Below are positions 19,498-28,817 of a stretch of DNA of 34,429 nucleotides, piece after piece. The number at the start of each line of letters is the position of its first letter. The stretch's first letter is position 1. The notes beneath the pieces are model-generated. The model was given only the letters and a program-made list of their open reading frames with translations, made no database searches and had not been told where the DNA came from. Both the position numbers and the translations under genes were made by a program. This DNA comes from Opitutaceae bacterium (lineage in GTDB: Bacteria > Verrucomicrobiota > Verrucomicrobiia > Opitutales > Opitutaceae), in assembly GCA_025355125.1 (NCBI GenBank), contig JANXLP010000614.1, positions 1 through 34,429 of the forward strand. The letters run 5' to 3'.

Positions 19498-19602
19498 TCG
19501 GCGAGCGGGCTCGCACCCGCACTGGAAATCCCCAACGCCGTTTCCAGCGCGCAACTCCCCGCTTGCCCGCCCAGCCCGCCTCAAGCCAAAACCTCCGCCA
19601 CC

Positions 19603-20553
19603 ATGCTGCCGCTTTTCTCCGTCATCGACGCCATGCCTCTCTGGGCCTGGGCCGCGTTCTTCACGTTTATCACCGCGATGCTCGCGCTCGACCTCGGCGT
19701 TTTCCAGAAGGAGTCGCACGTCGTCAGTATGAAGGAGGCGCTCGGCTGGTGCATCGTGTGGGTCCTGCTCGCCCTCGGCTTCGGTGCGCTGCTCTGGCAG
19801 TGGCGAGGCCCGGAACCCGCCCAGCAGTTTCTCGCCGGCTACCTCATCGAGCTGTGCCTGAGCGTGGACAACGTCTTCGTTTTCATCCTCGTTTTCGCCT
19901 ACTTCAAGGTCGAGCCGCGCTACCAGCATCGCGTGCTTTTCTGGGGCATCATCGGCGCCGTGCTCATGCGCGCGGTGTTCATCATCGTCGGGGTGAGCGT
20001 GATCGCCCGCTTCCACTGGATTCTCTATATTTTTGGCGCGTTCCTCGTTTACACCGGCGTGAAGATGGCTCTCCCGAGTAAAGACGCCGAAGTCGATCCC
20101 GAGCATAACTTCGCGGTGAAGCTCTTCCGCAAGTTCTACCCCGTAGCCCCGCATAACGAGCACGGCCACTTTTTCACGATCCACCAGGGCCGCCGCATGG
20201 CCACGCCGCTGTTCATCGTGCTGATCGTGATCGAGACCACCGATCTCGTCTTCGCCCTCGATTCCCTGCCGGCCGTGCTCGCGATCACCAAAGACAGCTT
20301 CGTCGCGCTCACCTCCAACATTTTCGCGATTCTCGGCCTCCGCTCGCTCTACTTCGCACTCAGCGGCATCATGGGCCTCTTCCGCTATCTCAAGATCGGC
20401 CTCGCCCTTATCCTCGTCTTCATCGGCGTGAAGATGCTCATCGAGCACTGGGTCAACATCACGACCGGTGTCTCCCTCGCCGTCATCGGAGGCGTGCTCA
20501 CGACCTCGATCCTGATGTCCTGGCTGATCCCGCAGCCGCCAAAGAAAAACTGA
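19603..20553 (+). CDS. TerC-family integral membrane protein
   Basis: ELCLSVDNVFVFILVFAYFKV, ETTDLVFALDSLPAVLAITKDSFVALTSNIFAILGLRSLYF. Confidence 0.93.
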   Translation: MLPLFSVIDAMPLWAWAAFFTFITAMLALDLGVFQKESHVVSMKEALGWCIVWVLLALGFGALLWQWRGPEPAQQFLAGYLIELCLSVDNVFVFILVFAYFKVEPRYQHRVLFWGIIGAVLMRAVFIIVGVSVIARFHWILYIFGAFLVYTGVKMALPSKDAEVDPEHNFAVKLFRKFYPVAPHNEHGHFFTIHQGRRMATPLFIVLIVIETTDLVFALDSLPAVLAITKDSFVALTSNIFAILGLRSLYFALSGIMGLFRYLKIGLALILVFIGVKMLIEHWVNITTGVSLAVIGGVLTTSILMSWLIPQPPKKN

Positions 20554-20562
20554 CCGCCTCGG

Positions 20563-21096
20563 TCAGGGCATGAACCGCGCGGCCCACTCTGCCCGCGCCA
20601 GCGGACGCGGTTTCCACTCGCCCCAGATCCGGTAGCGAAACCGCGCGATGAGCTTGTAGCCCGCATCGCGCCAGCTCGCTGGCAGCAACCGCGCCCATGC
20701 GAGCACCCGGCCCACCCCGCCCAACGCCCGCGCCGCCGCCAGCGCGCCATCAGTGCGGAGCAAAAACTCCGCGCGTTCCCGACGCGCCCAATCCGGCACG
20801 AAGACCAGCGAATCAAAATCCTCCGTCGGCAGCCCGTGCGCCCGCAGATACGCCTGCGCCGCCACGCCCTGCAACGGCGCAAACCGCAGCACGCCGCGCC
20901 CGTCCATTCGCAGCAGCAACCGCACGATCCGGTTGCACAAGCCGCACTCGCCGTCGAAGAACAGCACCGGCCCGGCTGGGGCCGAGGCTACGGGCGGGTT
21001 CAGGGGCGAGAGTTGCGACGAGGCCTGCACGCGCCCACTCAATCCCACAACCTCAGCGCCGCAAGCCACCTCGCAACGGACCTTGCTTGAACCCAA
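20563..21096 (-). CDS. DCC-family (DUF393) thiol-disulfide oxidoreductase-like protein
   Basis: VLFFDGECGLCNRIVRLLLRMDGRGVLRFAPLQG. Confidence 0.85.
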   Translation of the reverse strand: MGSSKVRCEVACGAEVVGLSGRVQASSQLSPLNPPVASAPAGPVLFFDGECGLCNRIVRLLLRMDGRGVLRFAPLQGVAAQAYLRAHGLPTEDFDSLVFVPDWARRERAEFLLRTDGALAAARALGGVGRVLAWARLLPASWRDAGYKLIARFRYRIWGEWKPRPLARAEWAARFMP

Positions 21097-21125
21097 AAAA
21101 AGCCGGCCGCCTTTCAGCGACCGGC
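21095..21125 (-). terminator. Intrinsic terminator downstream of the 21183-21590 Hsp20 gene
   Basis: Minus strand: GCCGGTCGC-tgaaag-GCGGCCGGC followed by a T7 tract; 9-bp stem with one mismatch. Confidence 0.65.
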
Positions 21126-21182
21126 CTCGATTAATAAACCACCGCCGCAGCTCCCGACCCGCGGGCAGCCGTTGGCGGTTAG

Positions 21183-21590
21183 TTAGCTGACTGCGATCTT
21201 ACGCGGCTTCGCGACCTCACTCTTGGGGAGCCTGACGTTCAGCACGCCGTCGCGCAGCTCGGCGCCGATTTTTTCGGCATCGATGGCGTTATCGTGCGTG
21301 AGCACGAGCTCGTAGGCAGTGTTGGCGGTCTCGCGGTAAAGCGAGGTCCAACCCTCGGGCGTCTTCCAAGCGCGGCGGCCGACGATACGGACCTGGCTGT
21401 CTTCAGCGGTGATCTCGAGGCCGTCCTTGGCCACGCCGGGGAGTTGCACCGCCACCCTGTAGGCGTCGGTCGTCTCGTTAACTTTGTAGGCTGGGCGCAC
21501 GGTCTGCGTGTTTTCGGTGACGCAGTTGTCACCGCAAGCAGCAGCGGACGTGCGATTGAGGCCGGGGAGGATATTGGTGAGGAGACTCAT
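21183..21590 (-). CDS. Hsp20/alpha-crystallin small heat shock protein
   Basis: YRVAVQLPGVAKDGLEITAEDSQVRIVGRR...DGVLNVRLPKSEVAKPRKIAVS. Confidence 0.92.
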   Translation of the reverse strand: MSLLTNILPGLNRTSAAACGDNCVTENTQTVRPAYKVNETTDAYRVAVQLPGVAKDGLEITAEDSQVRIVGRRAWKTPEGWTSLYRETANTAYELVLTHDNAIDAEKIGAELRDGVLNVRLPKSEVAKPRKIAVS

Positions 21591-21641
21591 AGTAATAATG
21601 GGTTCTGATTTTGGTATTTTTTCGGATGCGTGAGCCGCGGA

Positions 21642-22094
21642 TCACTTCACCTCGACGGTGAATTTCTTCGGCTTGGCCTCTTCGCGTTTGGGCAACGTGA
21701 CCGTCAGCACTCCGTTCTCGTAGGCAGCGGCGACGTTGTCGGCCTGCACCTCATCCGCGATGCGGATGGAGCGGCTGAGCGTGACGATCTGCTCGACCTG
21801 GCCCTCGGTGGCGGCCGGTGTTTTGCGCGTGGCCGTGATGTTGAGCACACCTTCGACGAGATCGACGTTGATGTCGGCGCGGTTCACGCCGGGGAGTTCC
21901 GCGCGGACGAAGGTGTTGGCCTTGTCCTCGTAGAGATCGACCGGGAACTGCGTGGCCGCAGCGTAGCCACCGGCCGCAGTTTCAAACAAGCGGTCGATTT
22001 CAGTCTCAAGCCCGGACCACGCCGAGCGGGAAAAGCCGCCAGAAGCGGCGGCGAGGTTGCGAACAGTAGGATAAGCGTAACGAACGAATCTCAT
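21642..22094 (-). CDS. Hsp20/alpha-crystallin small heat shock protein
   Basis: FPVDLYEDKANTFVRAELPGVNRADINVDLVEGVLNITATRK...ENGVLTVTLPKREEAKPKKFTVEVK. Confidence 0.93.
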   Translation of the reverse strand: MRFVRYAYPTVRNLAAASGGFSRSAWSGLETEIDRLFETAAGGYAAATQFPVDLYEDKANTFVRAELPGVNRADINVDLVEGVLNITATRKTPAATEGQVEQIVTLSRSIRIADEVQADNVAAAYENGVLTVTLPKREEAKPKKFTVEVK

Positions 22095-22377
22095 GATAGT
22101 AGGTGGATTATGTTTTTAGATTTCGGGCATCGTGCCCTTGTGAATGCAGACCCTTTTGCACGTCTGGTGCCGTCCGCCGCGACGCCCTAACCCACGCTGG
22201 CCGCGAGGTTTGTTTTCCTGTGCCTCTCTGTGCTGCGTTAAAATTCCCCACCTGCGACAGGCCGATTGCGCAAATCCGACGCTTTACCGGTTCACCGCCC
22301 TGCTACGCGCGGCATCACACGCGGAAAAGCCGTGCCCCGCCGCGCAAAGGGTGGTTTCTTGCGCCCTCTTTAAACGC

Positions 22378-23532
22378 ATGACCTTCGACTTCGATACGCC
22401 GCATCAACGCCTCGGCACCGACTCCCAAAAGTGGCAAAAATATGCCGGCCGCGACATCCTGCCTCTGTGGGTCGCCGACATGGATTTCAAATCCTCGCCC
22501 GCGATCATCGCCGCGCTCCATGAACGCGTGGAGCAAGGCATCTTCGGCTACGCCCGGCCCGTGCAGGCCACCGTCGATGCCGTGGTCAACGCGATGCAGG
22601 CGCGCTACGGTTGGAAGATCGACGGCTCGTGGATCGTCTGGCTCCCCGGCCTCGTGTGCGGGCTCAACGTCACGGCGCAGGCCTTCGCCCAAGCCGGCGA
22701 CGAGGTGCTCACCCTCACCCCAGTTTATCCGCCGTTCATGACCGCGCCGAAAAACTCCGCGCGCATTTCTGCCCAAGCCTCCTTCGTGCTCAACGCCGGC
22801 CGCTGGGAAATCGATTGGGTTGCCCTCGAGGCCGCCGTCACTCCGCGCACGAAACTCTTCTATCTCTGCAACCCGCACAATCCCCTCGCCCGCGTCTGGC
22901 GCCGTGAGGAGCTCGTGCACCTCGGCGAATTCTGCGTGCGCCACAATCTCGTGCTCTGCTCCGACGAGATTCACTGCGACCTCATCCTCGATCCGACCCT
23001 GCCGCACATTCCCTCCGCCGCGCTCTCGCCCGAGCTCGCCGCGCGCACCCTCACGCTGATGGCGCCGAGCAAGACCTACAACGTCCCCGGCCTCGGCACC
23101 TCCTTTGCCATCATCAGTGATCCCGCGCTGCGCGCGCAGTTTGTCCGCGCCACCGCCGGCATCGTCGCCGAAGTCACCTGCCTCGGCTTCACGGCCTGCG
23201 AAGCCGCTTACCGCGACAGTGAGGAATGGCGCCAGGCGCTGCTCGTCACGTTGCGCGGCAACCGCAACTTCCTCATCGATTTCATCGCCCGCGAACTCCC
23301 CGGCGTAAAAGTCGAGGCGCCGATCGAGGCCACCTATCTCGCGTGGCTCAACGTCAAGGAACTCGGCCTGCCCGATCCCATCGCGCATTTCGAAAAGCAC
23401 GGCGTCGGCCTCAGTGACGGCGCGTATTTCGGCGCGCCGAAAGGCCGCTACGTGCGCGTCAACTTCGGCTGCACCCGGGCTACCCTCGCCGAAGCGCTGC
23501 GCCGGATGAAGACCGCCCTGGCCGCGCTCTGA
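22378..23532 (+). CDS. PLP-dependent aminotransferase, MalY/PatB cystathionine beta-lyase type
   Basis: LPLWVADMDFKSSPAI, YLCNPHNPLARVW, SDEIHCDLIL, APSKTYNVPGLGTSF (PLP lysine). ATG at 22378 chosen over the longer ORF. Confidence 0.92.
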   Translation: MTFDFDTPHQRLGTDSQKWQKYAGRDILPLWVADMDFKSSPAIIAALHERVEQGIFGYARPVQATVDAVVNAMQARYGWKIDGSWIVWLPGLVCGLNVTAQAFAQAGDEVLTLTPVYPPFMTAPKNSARISAQASFVLNAGRWEIDWVALEAAVTPRTKLFYLCNPHNPLARVWRREELVHLGEFCVRHNLVLCSDEIHCDLILDPTLPHIPSAALSPELAARTLTLMAPSKTYNVPGLGTSFAIISDPALRAQFVRATAGIVAEVTCLGFTACEAAYRDSEEWRQALLVTLRGNRNFLIDFIARELPGVKVEAPIEATYLAWLNVKELGLPDPIAHFEKHGVGLSDGAYFGAPKGRYVRVNFGCTRATLAEALRRMKTALAAL

Positions 23533-23619
23533 CAACTGCCGCCCCGGTTCAACCTGCCCTCCAGCGACCGCCCCGCGCGCGCCATCATCTCCGCACTCCC
23601 GCCCCATTTACCCCTCGAA

Positions 23620-23642
23620 TTTGTAACCTATTGGGTTACAAA
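23620..23642. promoter_or_regulatory. Palindrome upstream of the HTH-like gene, possible operator
   Basis: TTTGTAACC-TATTG-GGTTACAAA, 9-bp perfect arms, ending 9 nt before the ATG at 23652. Confidence 0.6.
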
Positions 23643-23651
23643 ATCGCTTCC

Positions 23652-24011
23652 ATGCCGCTTCCCAATCATGCGAAAATCAGGCTGTGGCTTGAACTCGGAG
23701 ATGCCTTGGCGATCGCCGCAGAAACCGGCAGGCGTCGTGCCCACTCCGCCCTTCGTCCGCACCGGTCCGCCTCCTACGCCACGCGGCGTCCGGGCGCCGA
23801 GTCTCCCATGTGGAACGTGTGCGTGACTCTGCTGCGCGAGGAGCTGAAGCGTCGCGGGATGAAGACCCAGCTCGCGCGCTACCTCGGAATTCCCAGGCAA
23901 CGGCTCCACGATTTTCTGACCGGCAAAAGCCGCCTGCCCGACGCCGAACTCACCCTTCGCCTGCTTCACTGGCTCAACGAGACTCGCGCCGGACGCAATC
24001 CCGCCGTTTAA
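23652..24011 (+). CDS. Small predicted HTH (Cro/XRE-like) DNA-binding protein
   Basis: C-terminal half LLREELKRRGMKTQLARYLGIPRQRLHDFLTGKSRLPDAELTLRLLHWL fits an HTH pattern. ORF track start (TTG 23631) lies inside the palindrome; ATG 23652 preferred. Confidence 0.65.
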   Translation: MPLPNHAKIRLWLELGDALAIAAETGRRRAHSALRPHRSASYATRRPGAESPMWNVCVTLLREELKRRGMKTQLARYLGIPRQRLHDFLTGKSRLPDAELTLRLLHWLNETRAGRNPAV

Positions 24012-24013
24012 AC

Positions 24014-24034
24014 TTGTAACCTATTAGGTTACAA
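24014..24034. promoter_or_regulatory. Second copy of the palindrome, directly after the HTH-like stop codon
   Basis: TTGTAACCTATTAGGTTACAA: 21-nt perfect palindrome, 2 nt after the stop at 24009-24011. Confidence 0.6.
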
Positions 24035-24084
24035 ACTGCCGGGGTTGCAGGAGGCCGAACGGGACGTTTACTTCCTGCTTTCCC

Positions 24085-25197
24085 ATGCGCATCGGACCTC
24101 ACGAGCTTTCTTCGAATCTGTTTCTCTCGCCGCTCGCGGGTTACACCAACCTGCCCATGCGCCTCACCGTGCGCGAACTCGGTGGACTCGGCTGGGCCAC
24201 CACCGATCTCGTCAACGCCCGCTCCCTCCTCGAGCGCAACCGCGTCGCGCTCCAACTCGTCGCGTCATCGCCCGAAGACCGGCCGCTCGCGATCCAGCTC
24301 TTCGGCAGCGTGCCCGAAGAGATGCGCGACGCCGCCGTGATGTGCCAGGAACTCGGCGCGCAGTCCGTCGATATCAACATGGGCTGTCCCGTGAAGAAGG
24401 TCGTCAACATCGGCGGTGGTTCCGCAATGATGACCGAACTCGATAAGACCGCGTCGCTCGTCCGCGGCATGATCGCCGCCGTAAAAATTCCCGTAACCGC
24501 CAAAATGCGCCTCGGCTGGGACGACGATAATCTCACCGCGCCCGATCTCGCCCGCGTGCTCGAAGACGTCGGCGTGGCCGCGATTTTTGTCCACGGCCGC
24601 ACCCGTGCGCAGGGCTTTTCCGGCACCGTCAATCTCGCGGGCATCCGCAGCGTCGTGCAGGCCGTCAAAAACATCCCCGTCATTGGCAACGGCGACGTCA
24701 CCACGCCCGAGGCCGCGCGGCACATGTTCGCCGAGACCGGTTGCACGGGCGTGAGCATCGGCCGCGGCGCGTTCTATGACCCGTGGATTTTTCGCCGCAC
24801 CGAGCATCTCCTGCGCACAGGCGAACTCTTGCCCGAGGCCACGTTTGCCGAGCGCATCCGCGTATTACGCCGGCATTTTGAGCGCTATATTGAGTTCTAC
24901 GGCGAGGACCACGGCGCGCGACTTTTCCGCAAAGTCGCGCCGTGGTATGCGAAACGTTTCGGCCCGTCGAAGCTGTTTAAGCAGCGCATCGTCTCGATCG
25001 CCTCACGCGCCGATTTCGAGGCGGCACTGACCGAATACATCGCGTGGCGCGCGCCGTTCTGCGATGAACACGGTGAGTCGCTGCCGAAGTATTCGCCGCC
25101 GCCGATGGTCGCGACGTTTATGCGCGATCCGGCGGACGCCGCCGTCTTCGCGCGCGAGTCGATCCCCGTGCCCAAGGGGCCGGTGGACACGTGGTGA
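24085..25197 (+). CDS. dus: tRNA-dihydrouridine synthase
   Basis: SPLAGYTNLPMR, IQLFGS, VDINMGCPVKKVVNIGGGSAM, VPVTAKMRLGWD-type stretch, HGRTRAQGFSG, VIGNGDV, GVSIGRGA. Confidence 0.94.
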   Translation: MRIGPHELSSNLFLSPLAGYTNLPMRLTVRELGGLGWATTDLVNARSLLERNRVALQLVASSPEDRPLAIQLFGSVPEEMRDAAVMCQELGAQSVDINMGCPVKKVVNIGGGSAMMTELDKTASLVRGMIAAVKIPVTAKMRLGWDDDNLTAPDLARVLEDVGVAAIFVHGRTRAQGFSGTVNLAGIRSVVQAVKNIPVIGNGDVTTPEAARHMFAETGCTGVSIGRGAFYDPWIFRRTEHLLRTGELLPEATFAERIRVLRRHFERYIEFYGEDHGARLFRKVAPWYAKRFGPSKLFKQRIVSIASRADFEAALTEYIAWRAPFCDEHGESLPKYSPPPMVATFMRDPADAAVFARESIPVPKGPVDTW

Positions 25198-25269
25198 GCT
25201 TAACAGCGCAGGCGCCCCCTCCCGCCCACTAGCGTTGCGCGCCACGATGCGATCACCCAGCTTCAGGCC

Positions 25270-25950
25270 ATGCCTTCCGCATCGCACTTCTGGGAGCTCA
25301 TCCTCGGCACCATCATCGCGCTGTTGCCGCTGATCAACCCGCTCGCTTCGGCGCCGACGTTTCTCGCGATCACCGAGGGCGACTCGCACACACGCCGCAT
25401 GCAGCAGCTCCGCATGGCGTGCATCTACATGGTCGTGATTCTCGTGAGCTTTCTCGTGGGCGGCACCTTCATCATGGGATTTTTCGGTATCTCGATCCCC
25501 GGCCTCCGTATCGCCGGCGGTATGCTGGTGGCGGGTATCGGCTCGACGATGCTGATGGCTGCACCCAGCGAGGCCGCCACCGACGATCCGGCACAACAGG
25601 CCGCGCGCGCCAAACGCGACGTTTCTTTTTCCCCGCTCGCGATGCCGATGCTGAGCGGGCCAGGTGCGATCGCCGTCACCATCGGCTTCACCTCGCTCGC
25701 GACCCAGTGGCTCGACTACGTGGCGATCATCCTCGGGATCGTCACCGTCGCCGTCATCACCTACGTGACGCTACGGCTCTCCGAGCGCGTGGTGCGTGTG
25801 ATCGGCACCAACGGTATGAACGCCCTCTCAAAGGTCATGGGGTTTCTCATTCTCTGCATCGGCATCCAGTTCGTGGTAAACGGCGTCGTGGGCATCGCCA
25901 CCGATCCCGCACTGCTCAAGGGCATCCGCGATGCGGTGCAGGCGCATTGA
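25270..25950 (+). CDS. MarC-family integral membrane protein
   Basis: LLPLINPLASAPTFLAITEG, FFGISIPGLRIAGGMLVA, FSPLAMPMLSGPGAIAVTI. Confidence 0.9.
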   Translation: MPSASHFWELILGTIIALLPLINPLASAPTFLAITEGDSHTRRMQQLRMACIYMVVILVSFLVGGTFIMGFFGISIPGLRIAGGMLVAGIGSTMLMAAPSEAATDDPAQQAARAKRDVSFSPLAMPMLSGPGAIAVTIGFTSLATQWLDYVAIILGIVTVAVITYVTLRLSERVVRVIGTNGMNALSKVMGFLILCIGIQFVVNGVVGIATDPALLKGIRDAVQAH

Positions 25951-25995
25951 GGCTCCGCTCGCCCTGGTCCTTAAAAAGATCGCCCGCCCGTTCGC

Positions 25996-27411
25996 TCAGT
26001 AGCGCTTGGAAACCACGGCGCCGCTTCGGTCTTTGAAGAGCAAAAGGCGGTTTTCCGCGTCCACTCCGCTGAAGGTGATGTTCAGCCCTTCATCCACCAA
26101 TTGGCCCATGCGAATGAGCCGGCCATTGATAAAGGCGACGGGCGGCGTAGTCTGGTTCACACCCGTCACTTTAGCATCGGCCACAAAGGAGCGGAATGCC
26201 TGGCTCGCCTCGGCGCTGGCCCGGATCTCGGTCGTGGCCGTGACTCCGGGAGCGACTGTCATCGTCGCGGCGACTTTGCCCAACGGGGGTGCCGACGGCG
26301 ACGGCGCGCGGGCGCCACCGAGTTCGCCGGGGAGAGGAGTGCGGAGTGCGCGCTGACCGCCGGCGTCATCACCGTTGACGCTGCCGTCAACCCGGCCCTG
26401 CTCGCCGCTGCGCCGGGTGGCGATGGCATTTTGGGCATCACTGATCATCTTGCCCGGAGCGGCTGCCATGGCGTTCAGCGTATCGGACGGAGTAGGCGCG
26501 CTCGTGGTGGCGGGCGGCTTAGGCTTGGGCTTCGCCACTACTCTCGGCGGTGGTGGTGGAGCTTCGGGAAAGAAATGTTGATAGGCGAAAAAGCCGCCAC
26601 CCCCGCCGATGACCAACAGCGCGGCAATGGCCGCGAACACGCCGACTTTCTTCTTTTTCCTCGGCCGGCTCGGCGCACCGATCGGGATACCGAGGGGTAG
26701 CACGGCTTCGTCGCCACCCTTGGACTCAGGCGCCCGAATATGGATGGGGATGGGAGGGCGGGTGCCGGATCCCTGTGAAGGCGCAAGCACCGGAAACGGC
26801 GGCGGCGTCTTGGCTTTGGACGACCCCGGGGGCGCCATCGTGGATGGAGGCGCCGGAGGTGGGGCGTCGGCTCCTTCCATGGCCGGCATGGGCATCGGCG
26901 GTGGGGGCGGAGGCGGCGGGACGCCATCAGAACTCTTGGGCTTGAACTTAAATTTGGGAGCTTCCCCGTCGGCCGCCGGTGCAAAAGAAGGCGGCGGAAC
27001 GGGAGACGAAGGTGAAGGCGGAGAAAATGCGGGCGGCGGTGGCAGCCCGGGCGGAGCGGGCGGCGGCGGTGGCGGGACGGGCTCCGAAGCCGTTGGCGCT
27101 GACTCCGCGGGCAAGGTCGCGCGCGGGCGCAGTTTGATAATCGGCTCGGCCCCGGTGAGCTCGGGTAAAGTGGGCGGAGGTGGAGGCGGCGGCGCCACTT
27201 CGGCTTGGACCGGCGGCGGCGGGCTGGGAGGCGCGGGCGTGGGTTCAGCCGTCAGCCGCGGTTTGAGCCGAAGGCGCGGTGCATCACCGGATGTCAGGCT
27301 GGCAATTGACGCAGATGGAGGTGGCGGCGGTGGCGCTCCTTCATCGGGAGCTGCCGAAGGGGCCACGGACAGGCGCGGCTTCAACTTCAACGACGGTGGC
27401 TCCTCACTCAT
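25996..27411 (-). CDS. Proline-rich single-pass membrane protein of unknown function
   Basis: N-terminal half of poly-Pro linkers with repeated K/R-L-K-P-R motifs, TM GVFAAIAALLVIGGGGGFFAY, C-terminal domain. Start at ATG 27411 (MSEEPPSLKLKPRL). Confidence 0.75.
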   Translation of the reverse strand: MSEEPPSLKLKPRLSVAPSAAPDEGAPPPPPPSASIASLTSGDAPRLRLKPRLTAEPTPAPPSPPPPVQAEVAPPPPPPPTLPELTGAEPIIKLRPRATLPAESAPTASEPVPPPPPPAPPGLPPPPAFSPPSPSSPVPPPSFAPAADGEAPKFKFKPKSSDGVPPPPPPPPMPMPAMEGADAPPPAPPSTMAPPGSSKAKTPPPFPVLAPSQGSGTRPPIPIHIRAPESKGGDEAVLPLGIPIGAPSRPRKKKKVGVFAAIAALLVIGGGGGFFAYQHFFPEAPPPPPRVVAKPKPKPPATTSAPTPSDTLNAMAAAPGKMISDAQNAIATRRSGEQGRVDGSVNGDDAGGQRALRTPLPGELGGARAPSPSAPPLGKVAATMTVAPGVTATTEIRASAEASQAFRSFVADAKVTGVNQTTPPVAFINGRLIRMGQLVDEGLNITFSGVDAENRLLLFKDRSGAVVSKRY

Positions 27412-27506
27412 GCCCGTCACAAAAACAATTTCCCGCCCACACGAAACCAAAAAGATTCCCTCGCCGTCGGAATTCCGAAGAACCAATCTTTCCAGAAATC
27501 CCTGCC

Positions 27507-27767
27507 ATGATGAAGCGCCCGACTCTTTCACTCCTCGCCCTTTCCTGCCTCCTCCTGACGGCCGGTTGCTCCTACTTCGGCAAAAACGCCAAGCCCAAGG
27601 AAAACCAGGCCATCGCCGCCGAGTTGGAAGAGAGCTTTCGCCAGCGTTGGATCGAGAAGCGCGCGACCGAACTCACCAGCCGCGGCATGGCGGCTGACTT
27701 GGCCCGCTCTCAGGCGATCGAAGAGTTTAAGACCAAATATACGTTCCCTACATCCACGGCGAAGTAA
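27507..27767 (+). CDS. Small lipoprotein of unknown function
   Basis: MMKRPTLSLLALSCLLLTAGCSYFGKNAK: lipobox LTAGC. Confidence 0.75.
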   Translation: MMKRPTLSLLALSCLLLTAGCSYFGKNAKPKENQAIAAELEESFRQRWIEKRATELTSRGMAADLARSQAIEEFKTKYTFPTSTAK

Positions 27768-27848
27768 GGCCGGTCCACCGGTGCGCTGCACGGGCCGATA
27801 CAGACCTCGCGCCGTTGACGCGCCTACCCAGACGCTGATTTTCGGCGC

Positions 27849-28754
27849 GTGACTCCCTCCCCCCACCCGCAGGCCGCTACCCGCGGTGCACTCGCCGCCG
27901 CGCTCTGCTACCTCACGTGGGGACTCGTGCCGCTCTTCTGGCGCCAGCTTGCCGCCGTCAGCGCAATCGAACTCATCGCGCACCGGCTGATTTGGTCACT
28001 GGTTTTTGCCGCTCCCCTTTTGCTCGGGTTAGGTGGCTTTGCGGACGTGCGCGCGGCGTTGAGCACGGGCCGCGGTTTCGCCATGAACCTCCTGAGCAGC
28101 GTCCTGCTCACCGGCAACTGGCTTGTCTATGTGTGGGGTGTGAATCACGGGCACGTGATCGAGTGCAGCCTCGGCTACTTCCTCGTGCCGTTGCTCAACG
28201 TCGCACTCGGCCGCTGGGTGCTCGGTGAACAACTCCGCATGGCCCAGATCATCGCCATCGGCTGCGCCGCCGGTGGCGTTGCGATTCAAGTGATCCAAGT
28301 CGGGCGACTGCCTTGGATCGCGCTCGCGCTCGCCGTCACTTTCGGTTTCTACGGCCTGCTGCGCAAACGCTCCACCCTGGGCCCACTCACGGGCCTCGTG
28401 GTGGAGACGACCCTACTTGCTCCCTTCGCCGGCGCCCTGCTGCTCTGGCGGCACCACACGGGCGAGGGAGCGCTCGGTCATACCAGCACGACCCTCCAAC
28501 TCCTCGTGTTGAGCACCGGCGTGGTCACAGCGATTCCGCTCCTGCTCTTCGCCTACGGTGCGCGGCGCATCCGGCTCACCACCCTCGGGCTGCTCCAATA
28601 CATCGCTCCCACCGTGCAATTCACGCTCGGAGTCGCGGTTTTCAACGAGTCGCTTTCCCGCGAACGCGCCCTCGCGTTTATTTTTATCTGGGCCGGACTC
28701 CTGCTCTACACGCTGGACAACGTGATCGCACAGCGCCGGATCGCGCGCAGTTAA
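27849..28754 (+). CDS. rarD: EamA-family transporter, RarD type
   Basis: GALAAALCYLTWGLVPLFWRQLAAVSAIELIAHRLIWS, NWLVYVWGVNHGHVIECSLGYFLVPLLNVALG. Confidence 0.92.
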   Translation: MTPSPHPQAATRGALAAALCYLTWGLVPLFWRQLAAVSAIELIAHRLIWSLVFAAPLLLGLGGFADVRAALSTGRGFAMNLLSSVLLTGNWLVYVWGVNHGHVIECSLGYFLVPLLNVALGRWVLGEQLRMAQIIAIGCAAGGVAIQVIQVGRLPWIALALAVTFGFYGLLRKRSTLGPLTGLVVETTLLAPFAGALLLWRHHTGEGALGHTSTTLQLLVLSTGVVTAIPLLLFAYGARRIRLTTLGLLQYIAPTVQFTLGVAVFNESLSRERALAFIFIWAGLLLYTLDNVIAQRRIARS

Positions 28755-28817
28755 CTTTGGCTCGACGGCGGTGTGTCCGCAGCATGGGCTTCGGCGTCTT
28801 AGTCTTTTCCATCCCCC

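Noticed and set aside
19520-19547. ctggaaa...tttccag inverted repeat after idi
   Set aside because: Only 7-bp arms with a 12-nt loop and no T-tract; too weak to call a terminator.
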